In this document: positions 1-6,996 of the stretch, piece by piece
Layout of the letters: each line of letters starts with the position of its first letter
Numbering within the stretch: position 1 is the first letter of the stretch
NCBI GenBank assembly: GCA_934167135.1
Contig: CAKPKI010000085.1
Location: 1 to 7,532 of the forward strand
Reading direction: 5' to 3'
Length of the DNA stretch: 7,532 nucleotides
Source of the DNA: an uncultured Clostridia bacterium
GTDB taxonomy: Bacteria; Bacillota; Clostridia; TANB77; CAG-508
The notes under the pieces: model-generated
What the model was told of the DNA's origin: nothing
Database searches by the model: none
The model's input: only the letters and a program-made list of their open reading frames with translations
Position numbers and translations under genes: made by a program

Positions 1-217
1 GATAGTGGAAAGGACCCATAAAACAAATTAGCATTTCTTAAATTTTGTAATAAACAGAGGAATGTGATAAAAAGCTTTCTTTCAAGGATTTTTTTGAAAA
101 TTTTATTAAAACCATTATCTAGCAACAAATAAGTTATAGAATAATTGTTTTTATTATAAGAAATATTAATTCTAATATAAATCATTCTTTACCAACATTT
201 AAACACAAATTTATTTC
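1..217. other. AT-rich non-coding left edge, no assignable gene
   Basis: No convincing coding region is visible in this stretch. The three plus frames entering from the left edge close almost at once (TAG at 3-5, TAA at 19-21, TAG at 29-31), so at most the last few codons of a rightward gene could be present, and they are too short to identify. On the minus strand one short frame stays open to the edge but has no good ribosome binding site. A leftward promoter-like pair exists on the minus strand: TATAAT at 153-158 and TTTATA at 176-181, 17 bp apart. In sequence this AT-rich such a pair arises easily by chance, so I do not call it. A HindIII-like AAAGCTTT palindrome (71-78) and a weak TTTCAA/TTGAAA inverted pair (about 80-99) have no assigned role. 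Confidence 0.6.
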
Positions 218-254
218 AAAAAAATACTCCACATTCCCTGTGGAGCATTTTTTT
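218..254. terminator. Bidirectional intrinsic terminator after rsmG
   Basis: A perfect 7-bp GC-containing stem, CTCCACA (227-233) and TGTGGAG (239-245), encloses a five-base loop. Seven A residues (218-224) lie on the left and seven T residues (248-254) on the right, so a U-tract follows the hairpin whichever strand is transcribed. For the minus-strand operon it sits directly after the rsmG stop codon, whose TAA (253-255) is part of the right-hand T-run. Its symmetry suggests it could also stop a plus-strand transcript arriving from the left, but no such gene can be seen here. Confidence 0.9.
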
Positions 255-975
255 ATTTAATTGGTTCTTTAGTAGGAGTACCAGGTTTTCTAGGATATTT
301 ACCTGGTGTTTCCTTAATTTTATCTATAACTATAATTGTTCTACCTATATCACTACTTGGCAAATTAAATTCTTCTATATGTTCAATTTTCCCTCCAAGT
401 GTTTTTATTGCTTTTTGTGCAGTATTAATTTCTTCCTGTGCATTTCCAGCTTTCATACTTATTACTTTACCATTAACTTTTACTAATGGCAATAAATATT
501 CTGACAATGTTGATAGATTTGCAACTGCCCTTGATGTTGAAATATCAAATTTTTCTCTATATTTTTTATTTTGTCCAAATTCTTCTGCTCTAGAATGAAT
601 AAGTTCAACATTTTCTAATTTCAACTCTTTTATAACTTCCTGTAAAAATATTAATCTCTTATTTAAAGAATCTACAAGTGTTATTTTCAATGTTGAGTTC
701 ATTATACTTAATGGTATTCCAGGAAATCCGGCACCTGTTCCTACATCAACTACAGTTGAACCATCTTTTAATTCTTTTAAAATCGTTATTGAATCTATAA
801 AATGTTTTAATATAATTTCACTTGGTTCAATTATTGCTGTCAAATTAATTTTTTCATTCCATTCAATCAATAAATTCATATATTTATAAAACTTGTCTAT
901 TTGCTCCACAGAAAAACGAACATCTAAATCCCTTGATTTTTCTAGCATTTCCTCCTTAAATCTCTCTTTTTCCAT
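253..975 (-). CDS. rsmG: 16S rRNA (guanine-N7)-methyltransferase RsmG
   Basis: RsmG (GidB) uses S-adenosylmethionine to methylate N7 of a guanine in the 530 loop of 16S rRNA (G527 in E. coli numbering). The protein is 240 residues, the usual family length. The SAM-binding glycine-rich loop VDVGTGAGFPGIPL is at residues 76-89. The family signatures NLTAI (44-48) and SRAVANL (148-154) and the C-terminal TPGKYPRKPGTP segment (223-234) are present. The frame is open 23 codons further upstream (to 1044), but that part lies inside mnmG. The ATG at 973-975 is chosen because AAAGGAG on the minus strand (982-988) sits six bases before it and translation from there gives the normal RsmG N-terminus. It begins one base after the mnmG stop, which implies translational coupling. 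It is the last gene of the operon, followed by the terminator. Loss of RsmG is known in other bacteria to give low-level streptomycin resistance. Confidence 0.96.
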   Translation of the reverse strand: MEKERFKEEMLEKSRDLDVRFSVEQIDKFYKYMNLLIEWNEKINLTAIIEPSEIILKHFIDSITILKELKDGSTVVDVGTGAGFPGIPLSIMNSTLKITLVDSLNKRLIFLQEVIKELKLENVELIHSRAEEFGQNKKYREKFDISTSRAVANLSTLSEYLLPLVKVNGKVISMKAGNAQEEINTAQKAIKTLGGKIEHIEEFNLPSSDIGRTIIVIDKIKETPGKYPRKPGTPTKEPIK

Positions 976-976
976 A

Positions 977-2857
977 TTACTCTCCTTTCTGCTTCCTTGT
1001 TTGTAAATATACAAGTAATACTGAAATATCTGCTGGAGAAACACCAGAAATTCTTGAAGCCTGTCCTATTGAGTGAGGTTTATGCTTATTTAGTTTTTGT
1101 CTAGCTTCCAAACTTATTCCTTTTATATTTTCGTAATTTATATCTTCTGGTAATAATTTTTTCTCCATTTTCTTAAATTTCTCTACTTGTGCCTCTTGCA
1201 TTTTAATATATCCATCATATTTTACTTGAATTTCTACTTCTTCTCTTACTTGTTCTCTTAATTTTGGTCTATTTTCATCAATTGCTTCAAGTGAAGCATA
1301 TGTAATTTCAGCTCTTTTTAATAATTCTGATAGCTTTGAACCTGTTGTAAGTTCTGATGTCCCTTGTTTTTTTAGGAATTCATTAACTTTTTCAGTTGGT
1401 TTAACCACTGTTTCTTGTAATCTTTTCTTTTCTGCTTCAATTTCTTGTTTTTTCTCTATAAATTTATTATATCTTTCATCTGAAATTAACCCAATTTCAT
1501 GTCCTTTTTCTGTTAAACGTAAATCAGCATTGTCTTGACGTAAAAGTAATCTGTATTCCGCTCTAGAAGTCATCATTCTATATGGCTCATTTGTTCCTTT
1601 TGTAACAATATCATCAATTAAAACACCTATATATGCCTCTGTTCTATCTAAAATTAGTGGTTCTTTACCTTTTATTTTTTGTGAAGCATTTATTCCTGCA
1701 ATTAATCCCTGGCAAGCAGCCTCTTCATATCCTGATGTTCCATTTGTTTGTCCTGCAAAAAATAACCCGTCTATTTTTTTATATTCTAATGATAATTTTA
1801 AGTCAGCTGGATCAATACAATCATATTCTATTGCATATGCTGGACGTGTAAATTCACAATGTTCTAAGCCAGGAATAGTCCTGTACATGGCTATTTGCAC
1901 ATCTTCTGGCAATGAAGAACTCATTCCTTGAATATACATTTCATCTGTATCTATACCTATTGGCTCCACAAAAACTTGATGTCTTTCTTTATCTGCAAAT
2001 CTTACTACTTTATCTTCTATAGATGGACAATATCTTGGACCTGTTCCTGATATTTCTCCACCATATAATGGTGATCTATGCAAATTTTCTCTGATTATTC
2101 TATGTGTTTCAGCATTTGTATATGTTAAATAGCAATCAACCTGGTCAAAATCTTTCATTTTATCTTCAAAAGAGAATGGTATTATCCCCTCATCTCCTTT
2201 TTGAACTTCCATTTTTGAAAAATCTATACTCTTTTTATTTATTCTAGCTGGTGTTCCAGTCTTAAATCTTATTAAATTTACACCTAATTTTTTTAAACAT
2301 TCAGATAGTCTATTTGCTGGAAATACTCCATCTGGACCACTTTCTTTTGAAAAATCTCCTATGAAAATTTTTCCTTTTAAATATGTTCCAGTTGCAATAA
2401 TTATTGATTTTACATCATATATTGCTCCCACATCTGTTTCTATAGATTTTACTTTGCCATTCTTTAGTGTTATGTTAACTATTTCAGCTTGTTTTAAATC
2501 TAAATTTTCTTGTTTCTCCAAAGTATGTTTCATTTCCATTTGATATCTTTTTCTATCAGCTTGTGCCCTCAAAGAGTGCACTGCTGGGCCTTTTGAGGTA
2601 TTTAACATTTTAATTTGAATCATTGTTTTATCAATATTTTTACCCATTTCTCCACCTAGAGCATCTATTTCTCTTACTAAATGTCCTTTTGAACTTCCCC
2701 CTATATGCGGATTACATGGCATATTTGCAACAGCTTCTAAGCTTAAAGAAAATATTGCCGTTTTCATTCCAAGTCTTGCAGAAGCTAATCCAGCTTCACA
2801 TCCAGCATGTCCTGCACCAATAACTACTATATCATATTCACCTGCATAGTAACTCAT
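977..2857 (-). CDS. mnmG: tRNA uridine-5-carboxymethylaminomethyl modification enzyme MnmG
   Basis: MnmG (GidA) is the FAD-dependent partner of MnmE. The cytoplasmic complex installs the (carboxymethyl)aminomethyl group at C5 of U34 in tRNAs that read split codon boxes, using methylene-tetrahydrofolate, NADH and GTP. The protein has 626 residues, typical length. The FAD-binding GxGxxG motif is GAGHAG at 14-19. [22 protein letters not shown] follows at about 48-69, with Cys48 matching the conserved Cys47 of the E. coli enzyme. [15 protein letters not shown] (273-287) carries the second conserved cysteine, Cys277. [15 protein letters not shown] (366-380) and [20 protein letters not shown] (430-449) are family signatures. 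The C-terminal helical domain ends with [22 protein letters not shown] (597-618), the part that contacts MnmE. The ATG at 2857 has GGAGGG nine bases upstream (2867-2872). It lies between its functional partner mnmE and rsmG. A TATAAT at 2888-2893 in its leader lacks a recognisable -35, so a separate promoter is uncertain. Confidence 0.98.
   Translation of the reverse strand: MSYYAGEYDIVVIGAGHAGCEAGLASARLGMKTAIFSLSLEAVANMPCNPHIGGSSKGHLVREIDALGGEMGKNIDKTMIQIKMLNTSKGPAVHSLRAQADRKRYQMEMKHTLEKQENLDLKQAEIVNITLKNGKVKSIETDVGAIYDVKSIIIATGTYLKGKIFIGDFSKESGPDGVFPANRLSECLKKLGVNLIRFKTGTPARINKKSIDFSKMEVQKGDEGIIPFSFEDKMKDFDQVDCYLTYTNAETHRIIRENLHRSPLYGGEISGTGPRYCPSIEDKVVRFADKERHQVFVEPIGIDTDEMYIQGMSSSLPEDVQIAMYRTIPGLEHCEFTRPAYAIEYDCIDPADLKLSLEYKKIDGLFFAGQTNGTSGYEEAACQGLIAGINASQKIKGKEPLILDRTEAYIGVLIDDIVTKGTNEPYRMMTSRAEYRLLLRQDNADLRLTEKGHEIGLISDERYNKFIEKKQEIEAEKKRLQETVVKPTEKVNEFLKKQGTSELTTGSKLSELLKRAEITYASLEAIDENRPKLREQVREEVEIQVKYDGYIKMQEAQVEKFKKMEKKLLPEDINYENIKGISLEARQKLNKHKPHSIGQASRISGVSPADISVLLVYLQTRKQKGE
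982..988 (-). promoter_or_regulatory. Shine-Dalgarno that fixes the rsmG start
   Basis: AAAGGAG on the minus strand, six bases before the ATG at 975 and inside the final codons of mnmG. It decides between this start and the longer open frame that begins at 1044, which has no support as a start. Confidence 0.85.
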
Positions 2858-3013
2858 TTTATTTTTCCCTCCATTTTTCCATTTTACATTATATTTTCAA
2901 TTAGTCCTATTTCTTTTTATTTTCTTTATATTTCAATTTTATCTTTTTATATGACAAGTTATATGTCTTTTATTTAAAATCTTTTTATTTTTGATTTTCG
3001 TGAGTTGCTTTTT
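2858..3013 (-). other. AT-rich mnmE-mnmG spacer, no clear signal
   Basis: This 156-base spacer is unusually long for an otherwise tightly packed operon. It contains the mnmG Shine-Dalgarno (2867-2872). It also has a minus-strand TATAAT (2888-2893) without a -35 at 16-18 bp, and a TTGTCA (2952-2957) whose nearest acceptable -10 (TATAAA, 2925-2930) is 21 bp away. No terminator hairpin and no small gene is visible. Whether mnmG has its own promoter here cannot be decided from sequence. Confidence 0.5.
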
Positions 3014-4384
3014 CTATTTTCCTAAACAAAATTTTGAAAAAATTTCATTTATTATATCTTCAGTTACAACTTCACCAGTAATCTCTCCTAAATCCTCTAA
3101 AATGTTTTTTATATAAATTGTTATAATATCGATTGGCAAATTCATTTCTAATGCTTCTTTTGATTTTTTTACATTATCTAAAGATTTAGAAATTATATTT
3201 TTATGACGAATATTTGTAATTAATATATCATTATCTAAATTAATTTCGTTTAAATTAAACATATTTGAAATTTTTTCATATAATAAATCAATTCCTGTTT
3301 TATTTAGAGCTGATATTTTTATAATATTTTCTGTTATATCCGTAAATCTACTATCATTTTCATCAATTTTTGCATTCAAATCTGATTTATTTAATAAAAT
3401 AATAGATTTTTTATTTTTTATTAATTCAAGTATTTTCAAATCTTCATCTGTTAAATCCTTAGAGCTATCAAAGATTGCTATAATTAAATCTGCATCTTTT
3501 GCTTGTTTTATTGATTTTTCTACACCTATTTTTTCTACTTCGTCAGATGCTTTTCTTATACCAGCTGTATCTACTAAATTTAGTGGAATTCCGTTAATTG
3601 TAACAAATTCTTCTATTGTATCTCTTGTTGTACCTTCAATATCTGTTACAATAGCTCTATCTTCCTTTAAAATCGCATTTAAAAGTGAAGATTTTCCTGC
3701 ATTTGGTTTTCCTATAATTGCTGTTTTTATTCCATCTTTTATTATTTTTCCATTATCAAATGATTTTTCTAATTTTTCAAGCTTATTTCCTACGCTTTCA
3801 AGCATTTTCATAATTTCTTTTTCCTGTACTTCTGGTGTATCATATTCAGGATAATCTATTGTTACTTCAATATTTACCAAAACATCTAATATTTCTTGCT
3901 TTATTTCTCTAATTTCGCTTGATAAATATCCTTCTAACTGTTTTATTCCACTTTTAGCCTCTTTTTCTGATTTAGCATTAATTACATCTATTACAGATTC
4001 TGCCTGTGCTAAATCTATTCTTCCATTTAAAAATGCTCTTTTGGTGAATTCCCCTGGTTCCGCTAGGTTTGCACCATTTTCTAAACACATTTCTAATATC
4101 TTTTTTACAACAATATTTCCTCCATGAGAATTAATTTCGCACATATTTTCAGTTGTATAACTACTTGGTGCCTTAAAATATGATACTAAAACTTCATCAA
4201 TAATTTCATTATTTTTTACAATATGACCATATTTCATAGTATATCCCTTTATTTTATCAATGCTTTGTTCAGTTTTAGGTTTAAATATTTTTTTTAATAT
4301 TTCAAATGATTTTTCTCCACTCATTCTTATTATCCCTATACCTCCAATGCCTGGAGCCGTAGAGATAGATGCTATTGTACTCAT
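3014..4384 (-). CDS. mnmE: tRNA modification GTPase MnmE
   Basis: MnmE (TrmE) is the GTPase half of the MnmE-MnmG tRNA wobble-uridine modification complex. At 456 residues it is full length. Residues 1 to about 120 form the tetrahydrofolate-binding N-terminal domain (IASISTAPGIGGIGIIRMSG, with PGEFTKRAFLNGRIDLAQAE at 110-129). The helical domain is split around an inserted Ras-like G domain. That G domain has the P-loop GKPNAGKS (225-232), TTRD (252-255), DTAG (272-275), NKSD (332-335) and SAL (358-360). The C-terminus FCLGK (452-456) is the family FC[IL]GK motif, whose cysteine is conserved. The ATG at 4384 follows AGGAGG (4390-4395) by five bases. It is separated from jag by a terminator-like stem-loop with no space for a promoter behind it, so its expression may depend on readthrough. 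mnmG is downstream on the same strand. Confidence 0.98.
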   Translation of the reverse strand: MSTIASISTAPGIGGIGIIRMSGEKSFEILKKIFKPKTEQSIDKIKGYTMKYGHIVKNNEIIDEVLVSYFKAPSSYTTENMCEINSHGGNIVVKKILEMCLENGANLAEPGEFTKRAFLNGRIDLAQAESVIDVINAKSEKEAKSGIKQLEGYLSSEIREIKQEILDVLVNIEVTIDYPEYDTPEVQEKEIMKMLESVGNKLEKLEKSFDNGKIIKDGIKTAIIGKPNAGKSSLLNAILKEDRAIVTDIEGTTRDTIEEFVTINGIPLNLVDTAGIRKASDEVEKIGVEKSIKQAKDADLIIAIFDSSKDLTDEDLKILELIKNKKSIILLNKSDLNAKIDENDSRFTDITENIIKISALNKTGIDLLYEKISNMFNLNEINLDNDILITNIRHKNIISKSLDNVKKSKEALEMNLPIDIITIYIKNILEDLGEITGEVVTEDIINEIFSKFCLGK

Positions 4385-4399
4385 ATATACCTCCTATAT

Positions 4400-4466
4400 A
4401 AAAAACCAAAGTTAGCTTAACCATATGCATTTATCTTCTGCATGATTAAAATCTGAACTTTGGCTT
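4400..4466 (-). terminator. Stem-loop with U-tract between jag and mnmE (terminator or attenuator)
   Basis: On the minus strand AAGCCAAAGTT (arm at 4456-4466) pairs with AACTTTGG plus the start of a six-T tract (4400-4413). That gives eight Watson-Crick pairs, a G-U pair and A-U pairs. Inside, TTAATCATGCA pairs with TGCATATGGTTAA through about eleven pairs with a two-base bulge and a nine-base loop. The six U residues (4400-4405) directly follow the outer stem, as in an intrinsic terminator. The mnmE Shine-Dalgarno begins only five bases after the U-tract, so no promoter fits between. I infer a partial terminator or attenuator that lowers mnmE-mnmG-rsmG transcription relative to the upstream genes. 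The stem is AU-rich, so its efficiency is unknown. Confidence 0.65.
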
Positions 4467-4473
4467 CTGATTT

Positions 4474-5145
4474 TTATTTTTTTGAAATTACAATTCTTCT
4501 TTTTGGTTCTTGACCAATACTTCTTGTTTCTACATTAGGATTTTCTTGTAAAAAACTGTGAATAACTTTTCTTTCATATGCTTTCATTGGTTCAAGAGTA
4601 ACCATTTTACCTGTTTTTTCTACTATTTTTGATTTTTTTAATGCTAATTCTTGTAATGTTTTTACTCTTTTTTGTTTATATCCTTCAATATCTAATCTAA
4701 CAATTACCCTATTTTCGCTATCTCTACTGGCCATTACTTTTAATAGGTTTTCTAATGCATATAATGCTTCTCCCCTATATCCTATAAGGTTTCCAACATT
4801 ATTTCCACTTATTGTTACATATAAACATTTATCTTGAATTTTTAATTCATATTTTGTATCATTATTAAGTTTTTCCACAAATTCTGATAAAAATTCATCT
4901 ATTTTTTTCTGAGCATTTTCAAGTTCTTTTTCAGTTGTTTCAATTTCAAATTCTTCAGGTTTTTTTGCTTCTTTTTCCTTTAATTCTACTTTGACAACCT
5001 TTGGTGCTAATATATCAAAAAAACTTTTTTTATTTTCTTCTAATACCTTTATTTCAACCAATTCCTTTGGCAAACCAATCTCTTTTAGTCCTTTTTCAAT
5101 CGCTTCTGTTGTTGTTTTTCCTTCTGAAATTATACATTTTGCCAT
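4474..5145 (-). CDS. jag: RNA-binding protein Jag/KhpB (Jag_N-KH-R3H)
   Basis: Jag, also called KhpB or EloR, is a cytoplasmic RNA-binding protein found beside yidC (spoIIIJ) in Bacillota. In streptococci it partners KhpA and affects cell elongation. The protein is 223 residues with the usual domain order. The Jag_N domain is at 1-54 (VTAxExxxI-like TTTEAIEKGLKEIGL, then FFDILAPKVVKV). A charged Lys/Glu-rich linker spans about 55-85. The KH domain is at about 85-155 with the GxxG loop GYRG at 122-125. The R3H domain is at about 160-223, with Arg192 and His196 in the diagnostic Arg-x3-His spacing (ERKVIHSFLQ). The C-terminus RRIVISKK is typical. Its ATG is one base after the yidC stop and its Shine-Dalgarno lies within yidC, so the two are coupled. 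It ends just before the stem-loop that precedes mnmE. Confidence 0.95.
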   Translation of the reverse strand: MAKCIISEGKTTTEAIEKGLKEIGLPKELVEIKVLEENKKSFFDILAPKVVKVELKEKEAKKPEEFEIETTEKELENAQKKIDEFLSEFVEKLNNDTKYELKIQDKCLYVTISGNNVGNLIGYRGEALYALENLLKVMASRDSENRVIVRLDIEGYKQKRVKTLQELALKKSKIVEKTGKMVTLEPMKAYERKVIHSFLQENPNVETRSIGQEPKRRIVISKK

Positions 5146-5146
5146 T

Positions 5147-6094
5147 TTAATTTTCCTCCTCGTCTTTTAAAAGCTTATTTAATACTAATTTTTCTGCAAT
5201 CATTAATAAACTATTCATTAGCCAATATAGAGCTAGTCCTAACGGTGCTATAAGTGCTACGGCTAAGTACATTACAGGAAACATCATATTCATATTTTTA
5301 TTCATTTGTTCCATTGGATCAAAATCATCTTCTGGTTTTGTTAATGATTTTTCCTCTTTATTTTCTTCTGTTTTTTCTTTTTTAGTTGTTTTATTTGTAT
5401 TATTTACAACTTTTAGTGAAATTACAGAAACAATTACATATAAAATTGGTATTATATATGCTTTCCAATCTGAACTTCTTGTTGGTATTTGTGCTAGATT
5501 AAGCCCTAAGAAATCCATATTAATATATAAAGAGTCTAATTCTTGGTCATTTATTTCTGATAAATTAATTTTATCTTGTTGTTCACTATTTTCTTCTTTA
5601 TTTTCCTCTGTTGAATTATTTTTTAATTCTCTAATATTACTTAGTTCTCTTATTATTTCTATTTCTGGATAAGCACTATTAGTACTTAATTTATTTTCTT
5701 GTATTATTTTAGTATATTTTGCAGTTACATTTCCATCTACTTTTTTCATGTATGTTAATGGTGAACGAACTAAATAAAAAACCGCAAATAATAAGATAAT
5801 TTGTATAATCGCACTTAAACATCCACTAAATGGACTCATATTTTCTGATTTATACAATTCTTGAGTTGCTTTATTCAACATTTCAGGATTATTTTTATAT
5901 TTAAATTGTATTTCTTTCATTTTATCTTGAATTTTTTTGGACTTTTTCATAGTCCTTTGTTGTTTTATAGATATTGGAATCATTAATAATTTTACTAAGA
6001 TAGAAAATATAATGATTGCTAATCCATAATTTTGAACAATGTTATATATAAAATTTAATACATATCCAAATATATTCGCAAAAAATGCTATCAT
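5147..6094 (-). CDS. yidC: Membrane protein insertase YidC/Oxa1 family
   Basis: YidC inserts proteins into the cytoplasmic membrane alone or with SecYEG. The conserved five-helix core is recognisable: helix 1 about 22-41 (YGLAIIIFSILVKLLMIPI), a cytoplasmic coiled hairpin about 45-85 (KQQRTMKKSKKIQDKMKEIQ...), helix 2 about 88-110, helix 3 about 212-230, and helices 4-5 about 271-304 (MMFPVMYLAVALIAPLGLALYW). No lipobox cysteine is near the N-terminus, unlike Bacillus SpoIIIJ. Lys35 stands where the groove arginine is found in studied YidC proteins. The segment between helices 2 and 3 (about 111-211) is long and polar with an Asn/Glu/Lys-rich run at 157-175. This makes the protein 315 residues, against about 260 in Bacillus. 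The loop before helix 4 (231-270) is also highly charged. AAAGGGG (6102-6108) precedes the ATG at 6094. yidD is 14 bases upstream and jag one base downstream. Confidence 0.95.
   Translation of the reverse strand: MIAFFANIFGYVLNFIYNIVQNYGLAIIIFSILVKLLMIPISIKQQRTMKKSKKIQDKMKEIQFKYKNNPEMLNKATQELYKSENMSPFSGCLSAIIQIILLFAVFYLVRSPLTYMKKVDGNVTAKYTKIIQENKLSTNSAYPEIEIIRELSNIRELKNNSTEENKEENSEQQDKINLSEINDQELDSLYINMDFLGLNLAQIPTRSSDWKAYIIPILYVIVSVISLKVVNNTNKTTKKEKTEENKEEKSLTKPEDDFDPMEQMNKNMNMMFPVMYLAVALIAPLGLALYWLMNSLLMIAEKLVLNKLLKDEEEN
5154..5160 (-). promoter_or_regulatory. jag Shine-Dalgarno encoded inside yidC C-terminal codons
   Basis: AGGAGGA on the minus strand, eight bases before the jag ATG. It is formed by the GAG GAG GAA codons of the acidic YidC tail (Asp-Glu-Glu-Glu-Asn), so the same bases serve both coding and ribosome binding. 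Confidence 0.85.
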
Positions 6095-6108
6095 TTTACT
6101 GCCCCTTT

Positions 6109-6327
6109 CTATTTTAATGGATCAAATCCTCCTTTAGAAAAAGGATTACATTTTAATATCCTTATCATTCCTAATACACAACCTTTAACTACTCCATATT
6201 TCATTATAGCTTGTTTAGTATATTCTGAACAACTAGGATAGTATTTGCACTTTATATTTCTACTTTCTAAAAATTTAGATATATTTTTTTGATACCAATC
6301 AATCAAATATATACATATTTTTTTCAT
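6109..6327 (-). CDS. yidD: Membrane protein insertion efficiency factor YidD
   Basis: YidD is a small, membrane-associated protein that helps YidC-dependent insertion; in E. coli its loss mildly impairs insertion. The 72 residues cover the whole family domain. An N-terminal amphipathic stretch IYLIDWYQKNISKFL (6-20) is followed by CKYYPSCSEY (27-36), then KGCVLGMIRILKCNPFSKGGFDP (48-70). The three family cysteines Cys27, Cys33 and Cys60 and the GGxDP ending are all present. The start ATG (6327) overlaps the rnpA TGA stop in an ATGA arrangement. Only a weak AAGAAGATG precedes it, so it is probably translated by ribosomes finishing rnpA. It stands directly before yidC, its functional partner. 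Confidence 0.96.
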   Translation of the reverse strand: MKKICIYLIDWYQKNISKFLESRNIKCKYYPSCSEYTKQAIMKYGVVKGCVLGMIRILKCNPFSKGGFDPLK

Positions 6328-6680
6328 ATTTCATCTTCTTTTTTTATAATTTCTGCTTTTAAAAATATTTTTTTCATATCTTCTTGTATTTCAGAAAATT
6401 TTATATCTGTTATAGGGAATTTTTTATTCATTAGTATTACTATGTTATACCCATTTATCAGTTGATTCTCTAGCTTTGAATAACATTCTCTTATAAGTCT
6501 TTTTGCTCTGTTTCTTTGGAAAGCTTTTCCATTTTTAGTACCTATAGCAATTCCTAAAAAATTCCTTTTTCTGTTGTTTTTTAAGATAAATATTTCTATT
6601 TCTTTACCCATATAAAATTTTCCTTTTGTTAAGACTGTTTTGAATTCATAATTTTTTTTTAGCATTTCAGTTTGTTTCAT
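6324..6680 (-). CDS. rnpA: Ribonuclease P protein component
   Basis: RnpA is the basic protein subunit of RNase P. It helps the catalytic RNA cut the 5' leader from precursor tRNAs. The 118 residues match the family length. The hallmark RNR motif region is GKAFQRNRAKRLIRE at 51-65, in which RNR is 56-58. The N-terminal MLKKNYEFKTVLTKGK segment (6-21) and the GYNIVILMNKKF strand (77-88) are also typical. The ATG at 6680 is preceded by AAAAGGAGT (6686-6694) at good spacing. The RNase P RNA gene is not in this window. rpmH lies 76 bases upstream with a small inverted repeat between them, and the gene overlaps yidD by four bases. The final codons are Lys/Glu rich. Confidence 0.97.
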   Translation of the reverse strand: MKQTEMLKKNYEFKTVLTKGKFYMGKEIEIFILKNNRKRNFLGIAIGTKNGKAFQRNRAKRLIRECYSKLENQLINGYNIVILMNKKFPITDIKFSEIQEDMKKIFLKAEIIKKEDEI

Positions 6681-6727
6681 CTTTTACTCCTTTTAAAGAG
6701 CAATTTATCTTAAATAACATAGAAAAT

Positions 6728-6751
6728 AACTAAAGGCCTAGACCTTTAGTT
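6728..6751 (-). other. 9-bp hairpin between rpmH and rnpA
   Basis: AACTAAAGG (6728-6736) and CCTTTAGTT (6743-6751) form a perfect nine-pair stem around a six-base loop, starting five bases after the rpmH stop codon. On the transcribed minus strand it is followed by ATTTTCTATG rather than a run of U, so it is not a strong terminator. It could be a weak attenuator, a processing site, or a barrier that stabilises the 3' end of rpmH mRNA. Any of these would let L34 be made in excess over the RNase P protein, as is known for this gene pair in E. coli. Confidence 0.6.
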
Positions 6752-6756
6752 TGTTA

Positions 6757-6891
6757 CTAAGCACAGATTTTTTTTCTTCCTTTTGCTCTTCTTGCTTTTA
6801 ATATATTTCTTCCTGATCTTGTTGACATTCTTTTCATAAATCCATGTTCTTTATTTCTTTGTCTTGTTTTTGGTTGGAATGTTCTTTTCAT
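6757..6891 (-). CDS. rpmH: 50S ribosomal protein L34
   Basis: L34 is a tiny, very basic protein of the large ribosomal subunit. The 44-codon frame begins [20 protein letters not shown] and continues with [20 protein letters not shown], matching the whole L34 family without gaps; the last residues, KICA, differ slightly from the usual K-L-S-A ending. AGGAGG (6900-6905) lies eight bases before the ATG at 6891. The gene is too short to be picked up by ordinary length cut-offs. It is the first gene of the minus-strand operon and has its own near-consensus promoter. It is the closest gene to the DnaA-box region, the classic position of rpmH beside dnaA. Confidence 0.98.
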   Translation of the reverse strand: MKRTFQPKTRQRNKEHGFMKRMSTRSGRNILKARRAKGRKKICA

Positions 6892-6923
6892 TATACGCAC
6901 CTCCTAAATTTTATTTATATATC

Positions 6924-6940
6924 AATTCCTCTAAGGAATT
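6924..6940 (-). other. Hairpin in the rpmH leader
   Basis: AATTCCT (6924-6930) and AGGAATT (6934-6940) make a seven-pair stem with a three-base loop in the roughly 68-base rpmH 5' untranslated region, about 18 bases before the Shine-Dalgarno. It may protect the mRNA 5' region or modulate translation. Its only support is the perfect pairing, and the loop is tight. Confidence 0.4.
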
Positions 6941-6965
6941 TTGTTACAAAATAACAAGTATATCG

Positions 6966-6995
6966 ATTATACATCATCAATTCCATATTTGTCAA
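6966..6995 (-). promoter_or_regulatory. rpmH operon promoter (sigma-A type)
   Basis: On the minus strand a perfect TTGACA (-35, 6990-6995) and a perfect TATAAT (-10, 6966-6971) are separated by 18 bp. Transcription would start near 6958-6960, about 68 bases before rpmH. Upstream lie A/T runs (7004-7009, 7011-7014, 7020-7026) resembling an UP element. This is the strongest promoter-like sequence in the window and suits a ribosomal protein operon that could drive rpmH-rnpA-yidD-yidC-jag. Confidence 0.88.
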
Positions 6996-6996
6996 T

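Noticed and set aside
1..60. Start or end of a gene at the left edge
   Set aside because: The plus frames close within 31 bases and the open minus frame has no convincing start or ribosome site, so nothing can be identified.
976..1044. A 23-codon N-terminal extension of rsmG reaching into mnmG
   Set aside because: It has no Shine-Dalgarno, overlaps the conserved C-terminus of mnmG, and RsmG proteins begin at the MEKERF start, which has a strong AAAGGAG in front.
1633..2823. Plus-strand open frames opposite mnmG (1633-1851, 2361-2543, 2623-2823)
   Set aside because: They are antisense shadows of a clearly conserved gene, low in complexity (Phe, Leu, Ile rich) and without ribosome binding sites.
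2888..2957. Promoter for mnmG in the mnmE-mnmG spacer
   Set aside because: The TATAAT lacks a -35 at proper distance and the TTGTCA lacks a -10 within 16-18 bp; such hexamers are common by chance in this AT-rich spacer.
4420..4446. Eight-codon leader peptide frame (MQKINAYG, minus strand) inside the stem-loop before mnmE
   Set aside because: No Shine-Dalgarno precedes it and the codons show no run of a regulatory amino acid, so a translated attenuator peptide is not supported.
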